A stretch of DNA of 64,000 bases from Halonotius pteroides (GTDB lineage: Archaea; Halobacteriota; Halobacteria; Halobacteriales; Haloferacaceae), in NCBI RefSeq assembly GCF_003605635.1, contig NZ_QMDW01000001.1, forward strand, positions 186,001-250,000. Reading direction: 5' to 3'. Positions 17,465-26,334 of this stretch are shown here, one piece after another (position 1 is the first letter of the stretch; each line of letters opens with the position of its first letter). A program made the translations under genes and the position numbers. The notes below the pieces were generated by a model. It saw only the letters and a list, made by a program, of their open reading frames with translations. It did not search any database and was not told the origin of the DNA.

Positions 17465-18811
17465 TCACTGGTAGGCGGTAAACTCCTCGCCAGCGACGAG
17501 AAAGTAGCCGGTGCCAACGAGGCCGATCACGGTCGCAGCAGCGAACGCCAGCGTGGGCGCACCGGCGATGAGTTGGCCCGCGCCGAAGGGGTTCGGCAAC
17601 CCGCCGTAAAGCGCGCCACCAAGCGCCCCACTCGGGATCACGATCAGATTCCGAAGTAGATAGTACGCACCGGTCACGCGCCCGCCAGCGTCGGACTTGG
17701 CCGGGCCGACAATCAACGCCTTATGTGCTGGGAGGCCGGCGAACCGAAGCCCAGAGAACGCAAAGAGAGCTGTAAGCACAACGGCATCGGGGGGCGCGCT
17801 GATCAACAACGCCGGAAAGATCGCATACACCGCAAACCCGGTTGCAACGACCGGTTTGAGCCCGACCCGCTCGGCGAGGGCGGCGGCCGGAGCCATCACC
17901 AACAGCGCGACGATCATCTCGACGCCCAGCAAGAGGCCGAAAAATGTCGCCGGCGCGAGGTCGACACCGCCGACACCCGGCAGTGAGAGCGACAGCCCGA
18001 CGTCGAGAAACTCGGTGACGACGATGATGAAAAAGACGTAGACCATGCCGTTGGCAAACCGAACCAAGGTGTCGCCGATGAGCAGCGGTCGGAGCGTCGA
18101 CGGCAACGACCGGAGATCCGAGCGCAGTTGCGACAGCCCCTCAACTGAGTCGCCGAAACTATCATCGCTCGCATCGTACAGGGTGTGTTGGACAGCGGTG
18201 GCAACGACACCGACGACAACGGCGACAGCAAGGATATAGCGGAAACTCACGGTAAAATCGGGGTGTAACGCAAGGAGGCCGGCAGCAAGTACGGGCCCCA
18301 ACAGAAACGCACTTCGGCGGAAGGTCTCAGTGCTGGCAAAGCCACGAGCCAGCTGCTCAGCTGAAACGCTCTGTTTGACGATCGCAAACGTCGCCCCCAG
18401 CCCAAACGACTTCCACGCTTGTGCGAGGACGAGGCCGACAAACACCCAGAGCCACGGCTGAATCGTGAGCCCGCCGATCGCAATTGTCCCAAAAGACGGC
18501 GCGATCGCCCACACCAGAAAGCCGAGTGTTGAGGCCGCCCCAAAGAGGGTCAGCGCATACCGAGAGCCGATCCGATCAGAGACCGCCCCACCAGGGTACG
18601 GGTACAGCGCGCTGATGAGATTCCCAACCGTCCCGAAGAGCCCGATGACGAAGCCACTGGCACCAAGAACACGAAGATACTCCGGGAGAAACCGGGTTGT
18701 CATCTGAAAACCGAGGCTGAAAGCAAACATGGCGATTGAGAGGACGAACACGTCGCCGGAGAGGGCGAAAAACTGGCGGTAGCCGTCGAGGGGGCTGGCC
18801 TCCGCATCCAT
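17465..18811 (-). CDS. Major facilitator superfamily transporter
   Basis: A 448-residue permease with about 12 hydrophobic segments and the MFS loop signature after helix 2 (around YPYPGGAVSDRIGSRYAL). A central cytoplasmic loop rich in charged residues separates two six-helix halves. The substrate cannot be told from the sequence. The divergent neighbour is an aspartoacylase-like hydrolase, which makes an N-acylated amino acid or similar solute thinkable but unproven. The start at 18811 gives an N-terminus directly before helix 1; in-frame ATGs at 18823 and 18880 are possible. Confidence 0.85.
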   Translation of the reverse strand: MDAEASPLDGYRQFFALSGDVFVLSIAMFAFSLGFQMTTRFLPEYLRVLGASGFVIGLFGTVGNLISALYPYPGGAVSDRIGSRYALTLFGAASTLGFLVWAIAPSFGTIAIGGLTIQPWLWVFVGLVLAQAWKSFGLGATFAIVKQSVSAEQLARGFASTETFRRSAFLLGPVLAAGLLALHPDFTVSFRYILAVAVVVGVVATAVQHTLYDASDDSFGDSVEGLSQLRSDLRSLPSTLRPLLIGDTLVRFANGMVYVFFIIVVTEFLDVGLSLSLPGVGGVDLAPATFFGLLLGVEMIVALLVMAPAAALAERVGLKPVVATGFAVYAIFPALLISAPPDAVVLTALFAFSGLRFAGLPAHKALIVGPAKSDAGGRVTGAYYLLRNLIVIPSGALGGALYGGLPNPFGAGQLIAGAPTLAFAAATVIGLVGTGYFLVAGEEFTAYQ

Positions 18812-18924
18812 TATCAACCTCATCAACCTATCACGGCAAAATGATAGCGTGAGAGTCAGTAGCACGGTTGGGGTGCTCACGTGGGATCGAACCGCTAAAG
18901 AACGGGGCGTCCCTCACTTCGCCA

Positions 18925-19884
18925 ATGACGATTACGCTTGGAACCGCCGCGGCCGATCCCGGAGCGATCGACACCGGTCGGCTTGCGGTTGGTGAGACCC
19001 GCGACGGCAGCCCGGCGCGGCTCCCGGTTGCGGTCATCAACGGGGCCGACGACGGCAAGCGGCTCTATCTGCAGGCGGTCAGCGACGGCAACGAGCTCAA
19101 TGGCCTCGGCGTCATTCGAGAGGTGGTGCCACAGCTTGACCCGGCTGAGATCGCCGGCGAGATCATGGTCGTCGGCATCGTCAACTATCACGGCTTTCAG
19201 ATCGCCGAACACCGCAACCCGATCGACGACCGCAAGCTCAACCGGACGTTCCCCGGCGACGGCGAGGGCACCGCCAGCGAGCGGATCGCCGATGCCGTCT
19301 TTGACGTTGCTAACACAGCAGATCTGATCTTGGATCTCCACCAGGGCTCGACTAGTCGCATGATCAACGAGGTGCGGGTGCGCTGTGGTCGGCGACACAC
19401 GATGCACAGCGAGTGCCTCCGCTTGGCGAAGGTCTTCAACTGCGGCTACGTTCTCGATCAGAAAGGCCCGGAGGGACAACTCGCCCGCGTCGCCCCGGAT
19501 GAAGGGATTCCAACCGTCGACCCCGAACTCGGCGGCTCGGTCGGGTTCGACCCCGAGAGCGTGCAAGCCGGTGTCGACGGCGTGTACAATGTTCTTCGGC
19601 ACTACGAGTTTCTTGACGGCGGACCCTCGATGGAACGGCAAACCAGAGCCAAGCGGTTCGATCAGTATGGCGCGTCGGCCGGCGGGTTGGTCGAGTACCG
19701 TGCCGCCCTCGGCGACCGCATCGATGCCGGCGACACGCTGTTTACCGTCACCGACACGTTCGGACGTGTCAAGGCTGAGGCCACCGCCGACAACAGCGGC
19801 ATTCTCTGGCGGTCACGGCGGCTGCCGCAGGTCGCCAGCGGCGAGTACGTCTGTTCGGTCGGCACCAACGTCGACAGCTACTGA
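18925..19884 (+). CDS. Succinylglutamate desuccinylase/aspartoacylase-like hydrolase
   Basis: A 319-residue member of the M14-type zinc family that cuts N-acyl groups from amino acids. Usually the zinc site begins with a HGxE motif. Here that position reads SDGNELNG (Asp54, Glu57), so His is replaced by Asp, while the third ligand region LDLHQGS (His139) and the NPIDDRKLNR region are kept. The C-terminal 90 residues form the beta-rich lid domain. Related haloarchaeal proteins share the Asp variant in my memory, so it may define a subfamily. It diverges from the MFS gene. The substrate is unknown. Confidence 0.75.
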   Translation: MTITLGTAAADPGAIDTGRLAVGETRDGSPARLPVAVINGADDGKRLYLQAVSDGNELNGLGVIREVVPQLDPAEIAGEIMVVGIVNYHGFQIAEHRNPIDDRKLNRTFPGDGEGTASERIADAVFDVANTADLILDLHQGSTSRMINEVRVRCGRRHTMHSECLRLAKVFNCGYVLDQKGPEGQLARVAPDEGIPTVDPELGGSVGFDPESVQAGVDGVYNVLRHYEFLDGGPSMERQTRAKRFDQYGASAGGLVEYRAALGDRIDAGDTLFTVTDTFGRVKAEATADNSGILWRSRRLPQVASGEYVCSVGTNVDSY

Positions 19885-20009
19885 TCTCGCCGCCGTCGTC
19901 GGGCTGTCGAGCAGCCGTGACCGTCGGCTCAGTCAGTGAGAACCCGCCCAGAGGAGACGCAAAAATAAGTAGTCGGGACACATAGCGTCGATAACGGAGT
20001 ATTCGGGCG

Positions 20010-20075
20010 ATGACACACCACCAACACACAGGGCACGACAGCGGGCCAAAACCCCCCGAGGAGCCACAGGGATGA
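20010..20075 (+). CDS. Possible 21-residue leader peptide overlapping the receiver gene
   Basis: A short frame starting MTHHQHTGHDSG, rich in His and Pro, ends with a TGA that overlaps the receiver ATG (ATGA at 20072). An A/T-rich box near 19960-19972 and a GGAG 10 bases before its ATG fit a short leadered transcript. Coupled translation with the receiver is the main support. Its length makes chance possible. Confidence 0.35.
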   Translation: MTHHQHTGHDSGPKPPEEPQG

Positions 20076-20476
20076 CCGCACCCAAGATACTGCTGGTCGA
20101 AGACAGCGAGTTCATGTCGATGCGGGTTGTCGACGCGCTGGAATCGAACCACGAGATGGAGCTGACAGCCGTCAAAACAGCCAGCGAGGCACGAACCTGT
20201 CTCGAAACCAATAGCTTCGATGTGATCGTCGTCAACTACGAGCTCCCGGATGAGACCGGCATCGAGTTTGCTGGCTCGCTTAACAAATCTGGTACCGAGC
20301 CGTCAGTCCCGATTATCCTCCTGACGGGCAAGAAGCTCGAACCGCTCGCCAGCGACGCCGTCGACAACGGCGTCACCGAGTTTGTCTACAAGGGCGACCA
20401 CGCCGCCGCGGATATGGATGTGCTGGCCAACCGCATCGAAACCGTGATAGCTGCCTACGGCACCACGGCCGCGTAG
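20072..20476 (+). CDS. CheY-like receiver domain protein lacking the phosphoacceptor Asp
   Basis: A 134-residue stand-alone receiver fold. The acidic pair is Glu10-Asp11 (VEDSE), the conserved Thr (LLTGKK) and Lys (FVYKGD) are present, but the phosphorylation site reads VVNYELP, with Asn55 (codon AAC) where Asp is normal. It therefore cannot be phosphorylated in the usual way and may act as a constitutive or ligand-controlled pseudo-receiver. No kinase gene is adjacent. The upstream 21-residue frame overlaps its start. It converges on tiaS. Confidence 0.85.
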   Translation: MTAPKILLVEDSEFMSMRVVDALESNHEMELTAVKTASEARTCLETNSFDVIVVNYELPDETGIEFAGSLNKSGTEPSVPIILLTGKKLEPLASDAVDNGVTEFVYKGDHAAADMDVLANRIETVIAAYGTTAA

Positions 20477-20490
20477 TCGAGTCCGCCCAT

Positions 20491-21804
20491 CTATCGTTCC
20501 GGATGTGTGGGCGCGTCGAACCCGCCGCGAACGAGCGGTTTGGCGATGTGGCGACGCGCAGACGGCGGCACCTCATACCAGCCCTGCTCTAGTTCTCGAT
20601 CGATCTGTCGGGTTACCTTCCCTGGGACCGACGTGCCGCAGTCCCGACACCGATACCCCTGTCCGCGGCCGGCGGACTTCATTCGTCGACCGCAGCCCCC
20701 ACAGGTCGGGGTCACACGCTCGGTACGGTGGAGTGCCCGAACAGCGAACTTTTCGAGTTTGATCGTGCCGTCGCTGTACTCGCCACAGACCGTGAGTCGG
20801 TCGCCGACTCGGAGCGAACGCACCCGCTCGCGGAACTGTTTCGTTGGCTCAAAGGCGACGCAGTCGGCGGTGGTGGCACTGTCGCCGTCGTCAGGGCTAT
20901 CGCCCTGTGACGACCCGAGTGTAAAGAATACGTGGCCGCCTGCTCGTGTGTTCGGCGGCTCGGTGACGACGCCGTCGACACGATAGGCCACGCCATCATG
21001 CAGCGAGCCAAGCGTGCCTGCCTGCAGGTGCAGGTCGGTTCCCTGATTCGTCACAAAACAGCGGGTTCGTTCGACTGTTTCGCTGTCGATGGCGTCGGCA
21101 ACACGGGCGACGGCATCAGGGTCGTCGCCACGAATCCCATAGAGGATCGGGCCGGGGGCGTTTGGCACACAAACTGCCTGGCCCGCCTCACGACCGACGG
21201 TATCCCAGACGGTCGGATAGCCGCGGTCGGCGGCCGCAAACACCGAGTTGAGGTCAACATCGCGGGGGGAGCCACAACGATCGAACTCGCGGTAGGCGAT
21301 CTGTTCGTACGTCCATTCGTCGAACGCCGTCCACGCGCCGACAGCCGCCAGCGCGCCGATCCGGCCGCGGCCGACGACACCGCTTTCGCCGGCCCAGCCA
21401 CGATGCTCATAGCCTGCCGCGTCGGCGATATCGACCGCGGTGGTGAGGCTGAGTTGATCGCACATTGCGTGCGCGGCAAAATCGGCGACAGCGTCGGGGA
21501 CGGTCTCGGAACCGTCGTCGGCGACAACGAGCCCGGGACTTGTTCGGGCGTCGGTGTCGACAGCGAGCGATTCGATCTGCTTGACAGCGATCCCGGTCGC
21601 GTCGGCGACCGGAAGATCGGTGTGAATCGCCAACGCGGCGTTGCCACGCGTTTTGTGCTTGACAGCCGGGTTCAGCCGAACGAGCAATGTGTGGGTGACC
21701 TGCCCGCCGGCGTCGACGATCGACTCGGCCACTCGGGCGGCAAGGTAGGTTGTACACATCCCCTGCGTTCGAGAGTCGGTATCGTCGAGCCCGATAACGG
21801 TCAT
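20491..21804 (-). CDS. tiaS: tRNA(Ile2) 2-agmatinylcytidine synthetase
   Basis: A 437-residue enzyme that attaches agmatine to C34 of tRNA-Ile(CAU) so that it reads AUA, an essential archaeal step. The N-terminus MTVIGLDDTDSRTQGM is the signature of TiaS. An OB-fold-like RNA-binding part comes after residue 300, and a C4 zinc ribbon (CGGCGRR ... CRDCG) lies near 380-400. The ATG at 21804 is chosen because it puts the signature at the N-terminus. A strong TATA-like run (TTTATATAAA) about 50 bp upstream would give a short leader. Confidence 0.93.
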   Translation of the reverse strand: MTVIGLDDTDSRTQGMCTTYLAARVAESIVDAGGQVTHTLLVRLNPAVKHKTRGNAALAIHTDLPVADATGIAVKQIESLAVDTDARTSPGLVVADDGSETVPDAVADFAAHAMCDQLSLTTAVDIADAAGYEHRGWAGESGVVGRGRIGALAAVGAWTAFDEWTYEQIAYREFDRCGSPRDVDLNSVFAAADRGYPTVWDTVGREAGQAVCVPNAPGPILYGIRGDDPDAVARVADAIDSETVERTRCFVTNQGTDLHLQAGTLGSLHDGVAYRVDGVVTEPPNTRAGGHVFFTLGSSQGDSPDDGDSATTADCVAFEPTKQFRERVRSLRVGDRLTVCGEYSDGTIKLEKFAVRALHRTERVTPTCGGCGRRMKSAGRGQGYRCRDCGTSVPGKVTRQIDRELEQGWYEVPPSARRHIAKPLVRGGFDAPTHPER

Positions 21805-21935
21805 CGATGGCTGTACCGCCGCGACGCGAAAATCGGTTTCGGGTCGGCCGAGCCGGTTTATATAAAATCGTATCGGTGCTGTGACCGGAGAAATCAACTG
21901 ACGTGACGCCGACAGCCGGCTCTCGGTGCCGCAAC

Positions 21936-21944
21936 GTATATATG
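21936..21944 (+). promoter_or_regulatory. TATA box of the XRE-type regulator
   Basis: GTATATATG is centred 27 bp before the ATG at 21967, so a leaderless transcript is expected. Confidence 0.6.
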
Positions 21945-21966
21945 TGATAACAGGCTAGCCTCGGTT

Positions 21967-22935
21967 ATGTCACGGACAGCACTGGTCGGTAACGTCACCG
22001 CGATGCTGGAGGATGCCGACTTCCTTGTCAGCGACCGGTGTTCCGTCCGGCCGAAGAGCTTCGATCTCGCGGCCCGTCGCGGGGAGGATCTCGTGCTGTT
22101 GAAGATACTCGGCAATATCGACGCATTCAACGCCGGAACCGGTGCGGAGCTCCGCCGACTCGGCGAGTATCTGTCGGCGACGCCGATGGTGATCGGATTA
22201 CGAACGCGCAACGAGGATCTCAAACCCGGCGTCGTCTACTTCCGCCACGGCGTCCCGGTGTTCAACCCCGATACCGCCTACGACCTGTTCGTCGAAGCAG
22301 TTCCACCCCTGATCTACGCCGCTCCCGGTGGCCTCTACGTCAGCATCGACGGCGATCTGCTGGCCGACGAACGCGAAGACCGCGGCTGGAGTTTGGGCCG
22401 GCTGGCGACCGAACTCGGTGTCTCCCGGCGAACTGTCTCAAAGTACGAGGACGGGATGAACGCCTCGATCGAGGTGGCGATCCAGCTGGAGGAGCTGTTT
22501 GATCAGCCGTTCTCGAATCCGGTCTCCGTGCTTGATGGCGCGGAGGATGTCCACGACGCTGACCCGGTTCCGGACGAGCCCGACGCCGACCCTGACGACG
22601 AACACGTGTTGACAGTGTTGGCGGAGGCTGGCTTCGACGTGCATCCGACGACGCGCTCGCCGTTTAAGGCCGTCAGCATGGCGACCGGGCGGCGAGCCAG
22701 CGACGTGTTGACCGGTCACTCATCGTTTACCGAAAGCGCCGAAAAGCGAGCCGAACTCATGGGGTCGATCGGTCGCGTCACAAAAACCCGGTCAGTATAC
22801 TTCACGACCGACCGAACGAAACGAGAGTCCGTCGGTGGGACGGCGATCGTCTCCTGTGAGGAGTTGGCCGGGATCTCAGATCCGGAAGCGATCCGAGAGC
22901 TGATCCAGGAACGAGCGGCCGAACCTGAGGCTTAG
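21967..22935 (+). CDS. Archaeal XRE-family HTH transcriptional regulator
   Basis: A 322-residue protein of the conserved archaeal family annotated as putative HTH-type transcriptional regulatory protein (HAMAP MF_00584 as I recall). The N-terminal 130 residues form a nuclease-like alpha/beta domain without visible catalytic residues. Residues about 138-180 are a Cro/CI-type HTH ([20 protein letters not shown] with the following recognition helix). The C-terminal 120 residues are a further conserved domain. Its targets are unknown. The stop overlaps the convergent glutaredoxin stop by 4 bp. Confidence 0.9.
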   Translation: MSRTALVGNVTAMLEDADFLVSDRCSVRPKSFDLAARRGEDLVLLKILGNIDAFNAGTGAELRRLGEYLSATPMVIGLRTRNEDLKPGVVYFRHGVPVFNPDTAYDLFVEAVPPLIYAAPGGLYVSIDGDLLADEREDRGWSLGRLATELGVSRRTVSKYEDGMNASIEVAIQLEELFDQPFSNPVSVLDGAEDVHDADPVPDEPDADPDDEHVLTVLAEAGFDVHPTTRSPFKAVSMATGRRASDVLTGHSSFTESAEKRAELMGSIGRVTKTRSVYFTTDRTKRESVGGTAIVSCEELAGISDPEAIRELIQERAAEPEA

Positions 22936-23177
22936 GCGTAGTGTTCGTCGAGATGGGCGACGATATCGTCGCTCTCGGGCATCCCGTCGATATCGTGTTC
23001 CTCGTCGATCAACACCGGCACCCCGGTTTGACCGCTGACCTCCTTGACCTCGGTGCGCTCGCTGTGTGAGCGCGGCACCTCTCGGGACTCATACGCAAGC
23101 CCGAGGTCGTCGAGTTTTGAGGTGACTTTCGCACAGTACGGACAGCCCGGCAGTTCATAGAGGATGAGATCTGACAT
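22932..23177 (-). CDS. Glutaredoxin
   Basis: An 81-residue thioredoxin-fold protein with the dithiol motif CPYC (Cys12, Cys15) after the first strand, a cis-Pro in TGVPVLID and an acidic surface. It should reduce disulfides or handle small thiols (gamma-glutamylcysteine in haloarchaea) in the cytoplasm. Length is that of a single-domain glutaredoxin. It overlaps the end of the XRE regulator on the other strand by 4 bp. Confidence 0.93.
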   Translation of the reverse strand: MSDLILYELPGCPYCAKVTSKLDDLGLAYESREVPRSHSERTEVKEVSGQTGVPVLIDEEHDIDGMPESDDIVAHLDEHYA

Positions 23178-23290
23178 CAGCCGTTTTACGGACGGGGTGC
23201 AAATGAAGCCACTGGTGTTGTGTGTAAAACCGCCTCGAGCGCGAGATCCCGACCGGTTGGGCGGCGTCGGATCGGCTGCGACGACCGCAA

Positions 23291-23698
23291 TCAGGCGTTA
23301 GCTTGGCTGTACAACACGATCGCACTGATCGCCAGTGCGGCCTCAGCTGCCTTGCTGATCACAGCAATCGGGTTGAGGCTTCCGCCCATGTAGAACGCCT
23401 CGATGCTCCAGCCCTGAAACGCAAACAGCGCGAGGATCGTGATGATCGCATACGCCGCGGCGACAAGAAACAGCGAGCGTCGCCAGTAGCGGGTGAGATA
23501 GATCCCGACCCCGCCCAGAAAGCCCGCCCCATTGAGCGCAAACAGGATCGCAAGCATCTGGCTGAACTGGATGGCTCTGGTGACAGCCAGCAGGTGAACG
23601 ACGCCAGTGATGATGGCAGCGATGATAGCGACGTACCCCAGTGTGTTGGTAGGCCACTGAATTCCTGTGGGACTCGACGTTGCAGCGGTGTTTGACAT
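23291..23698 (-). CDS. Four-helix membrane protein, conserved in haloarchaea
   Basis: A 135-residue protein with four hydrophobic segments at about 17-38, 45-68, 72-93 and 105-130 and short loops, so an integral membrane protein. One Tyr-Trp-Arg-Arg loop follows helix 2. I recall similar proteins called DUF7475. The start at 23698 gives a short polar N-terminus (MSNTAATSS); a longer in-frame start at 23749 is less likely. It is the last gene of a minus-strand series with NCS2 upstream, but 129 bp separate them. Confidence 0.7.
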   Translation of the reverse strand: MSNTAATSSPTGIQWPTNTLGYVAIIAAIITGVVHLLAVTRAIQFSQMLAILFALNGAGFLGGVGIYLTRYWRRSLFLVAAAYAIITILALFAFQGWSIEAFYMGGSLNPIAVISKAAEAALAISAIVLYSQANA

Positions 23699-23827
23699 AT
23701 GTGTGGTAATGAAGCAATCGCGCAAAAGCGGTCTGGTACAGTCCTGCAATGCGTCGCACGCTTCTAACGGGGCAGATCACTGTCTCAGCATGGCGTCGTA
23801 GCGAGATCAAAGGATAGCAGCCCCAGG

Positions 23828-25234
23828 CTACAGCAGCATCCCGCTGGTCTGAACGTAGAAGTAGACGACCAACACGGCCGCAAGTAGCCACTGGCCAAGC
23901 CGAATCTCGTCGGCTTCGCCGGCGGCGGCCTTCACCAGCGGGTAGCTGATGATCCCGGCGGCCAGCCCGTCGGCGATCGAGTACGTCAGCGGCATGATCG
24001 TGATCGTCAACGCCGCCGAGATCGACCACGCCGGATCGCGCCAATCGATATCGACGACGCCCTCAAACATGATGACGCCGACGATCACCAGCGCGATAAA
24101 CGAGGCGTAACTCGGAATCGCCGACGCGATGGCGACAAACGGGATCATCAACAGAAAGAGCCCGGCGACAACGAGCGTGGTGAGCCCGGTGCGGCCGCCG
24201 GCTTCGACACCGGTCGAGGACTCGATGTAGGTCGTCACCGTTGAGGTGCCGAGCATCGCGCCGACGGTTGTGCCGACGGCGTCAGCCATCAACGGTTTGT
24301 CCATCTCCGGGAGTTCGCCGTTCTCATCGAGGAAGTCGCCGAACTGTGCGATCCCGATCAGCGTGCCGGCCGTATCGAAGAAATCGACGAAAAAGAAGGT
24401 CAGTACGACGAAGCCGAAGGTAAGTGGTTCGACCCGTGAGAGGCCATCGATGAACGCGCCAGCCAGCGGTGTGATGTCGTACTGAATCCCGGTGATCACA
24501 CCAACGACACCCTGTTGTTCGACCGCCGACAGCACCGATTCGTTGACAAGCACGCCGCGGTCAACGACGCCGCCGAGGGTGAGCCCCCAGCCGGCGATGG
24601 CGGTCGTGAGAATCCCGATGATGATCGAACCGGTGATACCGCGGGCCCACAACAGCAGCGTTAGCACAACGCCGGATAGTCCGAGGATCGCCACCGGATT
24701 TGAGCCAACCGAGCCGAGCGTCACCAGCGTCGCATCATCGTTGACGATCACCTGAAACTCCTGTAACCCGATAAACAACAGAAAGACGCCGATCCCCGCG
24801 CCGACAGCGAACTTGACCGGTTCGGGGAAGAGGTTGATAATGTACTCCCGTGCGCCGATAGCGGTCAACACGATGAAGATGATCCCCTCAACAAAGACGG
24901 CGGCGAGTGCCGTCTGCCACGGGATGCCTAAGCCGAGAACGACGGTGAACGCGAAGAAGGCGTTCAGCCCCAACCCCGGGGCAAGCCCGAACGGCCGGTT
25001 TGCATACAGCGCCATCACCAACATCGCGGCCACCGAGGCGAGGATCGTCGTGATGGCGATCATCTGGAAGACCTCGGGGTCGCTGTAGCCTTCGATACTG
25101 ATCGCGTTCGACAACACCGTCGGGTTGACGACGATGATGTACGCCATTGCGAGGAACGTTGTCGCGCCGGCGATCACCTCCGAGTTGACATCGGTGTCGT
25201 GATCGTCAAGATCGAAAAACGAGTTGAGTCCCAT
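23828..25234 (-). CDS. NCS2-family nucleobase permease (guanine/hypoxanthine/adenine type)
   Basis: A 468-residue transporter with about 13 hydrophobic segments. The N-terminal sequence NSEVIAGATTFLAMAYII, with NPTVLS close behind, and the later FFFVDFFDTAGTL and TTYIESSTGVEAGGRTGLT motifs are typical of the AzgA/PbuG branch that takes up purines with protons. The gene directly upstream on the same strand encodes the PRTase-like regulator GfcR, which fits purine or PRPP-linked control. A TATA-like ACTTAAAAAT lies about 36 bp before the start. Confidence 0.92.
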   Translation of the reverse strand: MGLNSFFDLDDHDTDVNSEVIAGATTFLAMAYIIVVNPTVLSNAISIEGYSDPEVFQMIAITTILASVAAMLVMALYANRPFGLAPGLGLNAFFAFTVVLGLGIPWQTALAAVFVEGIIFIVLTAIGAREYIINLFPEPVKFAVGAGIGVFLLFIGLQEFQVIVNDDATLVTLGSVGSNPVAILGLSGVVLTLLLWARGITGSIIIGILTTAIAGWGLTLGGVVDRGVLVNESVLSAVEQQGVVGVITGIQYDITPLAGAFIDGLSRVEPLTFGFVVLTFFFVDFFDTAGTLIGIAQFGDFLDENGELPEMDKPLMADAVGTTVGAMLGTSTVTTYIESSTGVEAGGRTGLTTLVVAGLFLLMIPFVAIASAIPSYASFIALVIVGVIMFEGVVDIDWRDPAWSISAALTITIMPLTYSIADGLAAGIISYPLVKAAAGEADEIRLGQWLLAAVLVVYFYVQTSGMLL

Positions 25235-25265
25235 TTGTGGTATGTAGCGGTTGCTTGCGACACTG

Positions 25266-25275
25266 ACTTAAAAAT
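25266..25275 (-). promoter_or_regulatory. TATA-like box of the NCS2 permease gene
   Basis: The minus strand reads ATTTTTAAGT about 36 bp before the ATG at 25234. This predicts a leader of about 10 bases and transcription independent of gfcR. Confidence 0.45.
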
Positions 25276-25383
25276 TCGCATAATTGTGTGGTGGACTACT
25301 AGATCGCCGTCGAATTCGGATGAACGATCGTGATATGCTGAGAAACGAAGTGTCGAGCGTGGGAACGATCGCTACCGCATAGG

Positions 25384-26097
25384 CTACTCAACGGTCGTGA
25401 GTGCTGCCACCGGCGCGTCAGTGCGGCCGCGAGCGCGGGCCAACCCCTCGTCGCCGACAGCGATCAGCGTGAAAACACCGACAACTGCGGCGTCAGCCTG
25501 GGCAGCGATATCCAACAACAGCTCCTGGGTTTCCCCCGATCGAATCAGATCGTCGACAATGAGCACCGATTCACCCGCAGCGAGTCCGGCAGCCGGCAGG
25601 TAGTAGGTGAGCTCTATCCCTGAGGAGAGCCGCTGGCGAGCCTCAATAAACTCCTCGACGGCGGTCTCCTTTGATTTCTTGGCGTAGGCGAGCCGGGCAT
25701 CAAAGTACGATGCCATCGCCGCCCCAAGGGTGATGCCGTCGGTGGCGGCGGTCAACACCACATCCGGGCGCTCGAAGCCAACGCTGGTGGCGGCGACCGG
25801 TGCGACACGGTCGAGAAACGACTGATCGAAGACAATCGCCGAGTTGTCGACATACCCCTCGTCATCGACGCTGACCCGGGATCGAAGTTCCTGTGCGATA
25901 GCTTCCTGGCCGATTTCGCCGACGATCCTCTCGGCGCGGTCGGCTCCGGGAAGCACGTGGCCGTTGACGTATCGGTTGAGATCGCCATCCGGCAGGCCGG
26001 TCTCCGCGGCGAGTTCCGCGTAGGTGCGGTCGGTTTTCAGCATCCGAAGGACAGCAACAGCCTGTAGCTGGAGGGCTGCCTTCTCGGCGCGATTCAT
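25384..26097 (-). CDS. gfcR: PRTase-like transcriptional regulator GfcR
   Basis: A 237-residue DNA-binding regulator. An HTH (about 15-45, with TYAELAAETGLPDGDLN) precedes a type I phosphoribosyltransferase fold with the PRPP-binding signature VLIVDDLIRSGET near residue 180. In Haloferax volcanii the family member GfcR activates genes of the semiphosphorylative Entner-Doudoroff pathway. These proteins were once annotated as orotate phosphoribosyltransferase-like. The start at 26097 gives the family's MNRAEKAALQLQ N-terminus. Its place beside a purine permease hints at a purine-related signal, which is inference. Confidence 0.88.
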   Translation of the reverse strand: MNRAEKAALQLQAVAVLRMLKTDRTYAELAAETGLPDGDLNRYVNGHVLPGADRAERIVGEIGQEAIAQELRSRVSVDDEGYVDNSAIVFDQSFLDRVAPVAATSVGFERPDVVLTAATDGITLGAAMASYFDARLAYAKKSKETAVEEFIEARQRLSSGIELTYYLPAAGLAAGESVLIVDDLIRSGETQELLLDIAAQADAAVVGVFTLIAVGDEGLARARGRTDAPVAALTTVE

Positions 26098-26263
26098 ACC
26101 AACGCTTCGAGATTGTGCAACTATGAATACATCGGTACGGAGACACCGACGAGCAGCCGGTGTCGTAGACACTGTCGGCGGAATCAGCGAACTAACCAGA
26201 CGGGAGTGAGCCAACTGTGTAATGACACCGCTCGCCGGAGTTCGTTACTTTCGCAAACAATAG

Positions 26264-26279
26264 TTTTTGAAATCAAAAA
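26264..26279. promoter_or_regulatory. Inverted repeat upstream of the dpsA promoter
   Basis: TTTTTGA-AA-TCAAAAA is a perfect 7-bp inverted repeat with a 2-bp centre, ending 18 bp before the TATA box of dpsA. Its place upstream of the TATA/BRE is where an archaeal activator would bind. A/T-rich composition makes chance occurrence possible. Confidence 0.4.
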
Positions 26280-26297
26280 AGCTATTTCTGTATCCCA

Positions 26298-26307
26298 AAT
26301 ATTTAAG
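26298..26307 (+). promoter_or_regulatory. TATA box of dpsA
   Basis: AATATTTAAG lies about 32 bp before the ATG at 26335, so the transcript should start about 6 bases before the coding region. Confidence 0.6.
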
Positions 26308-26334
26308 TGGATGGCAGTCTAGTAACTAATTGCT

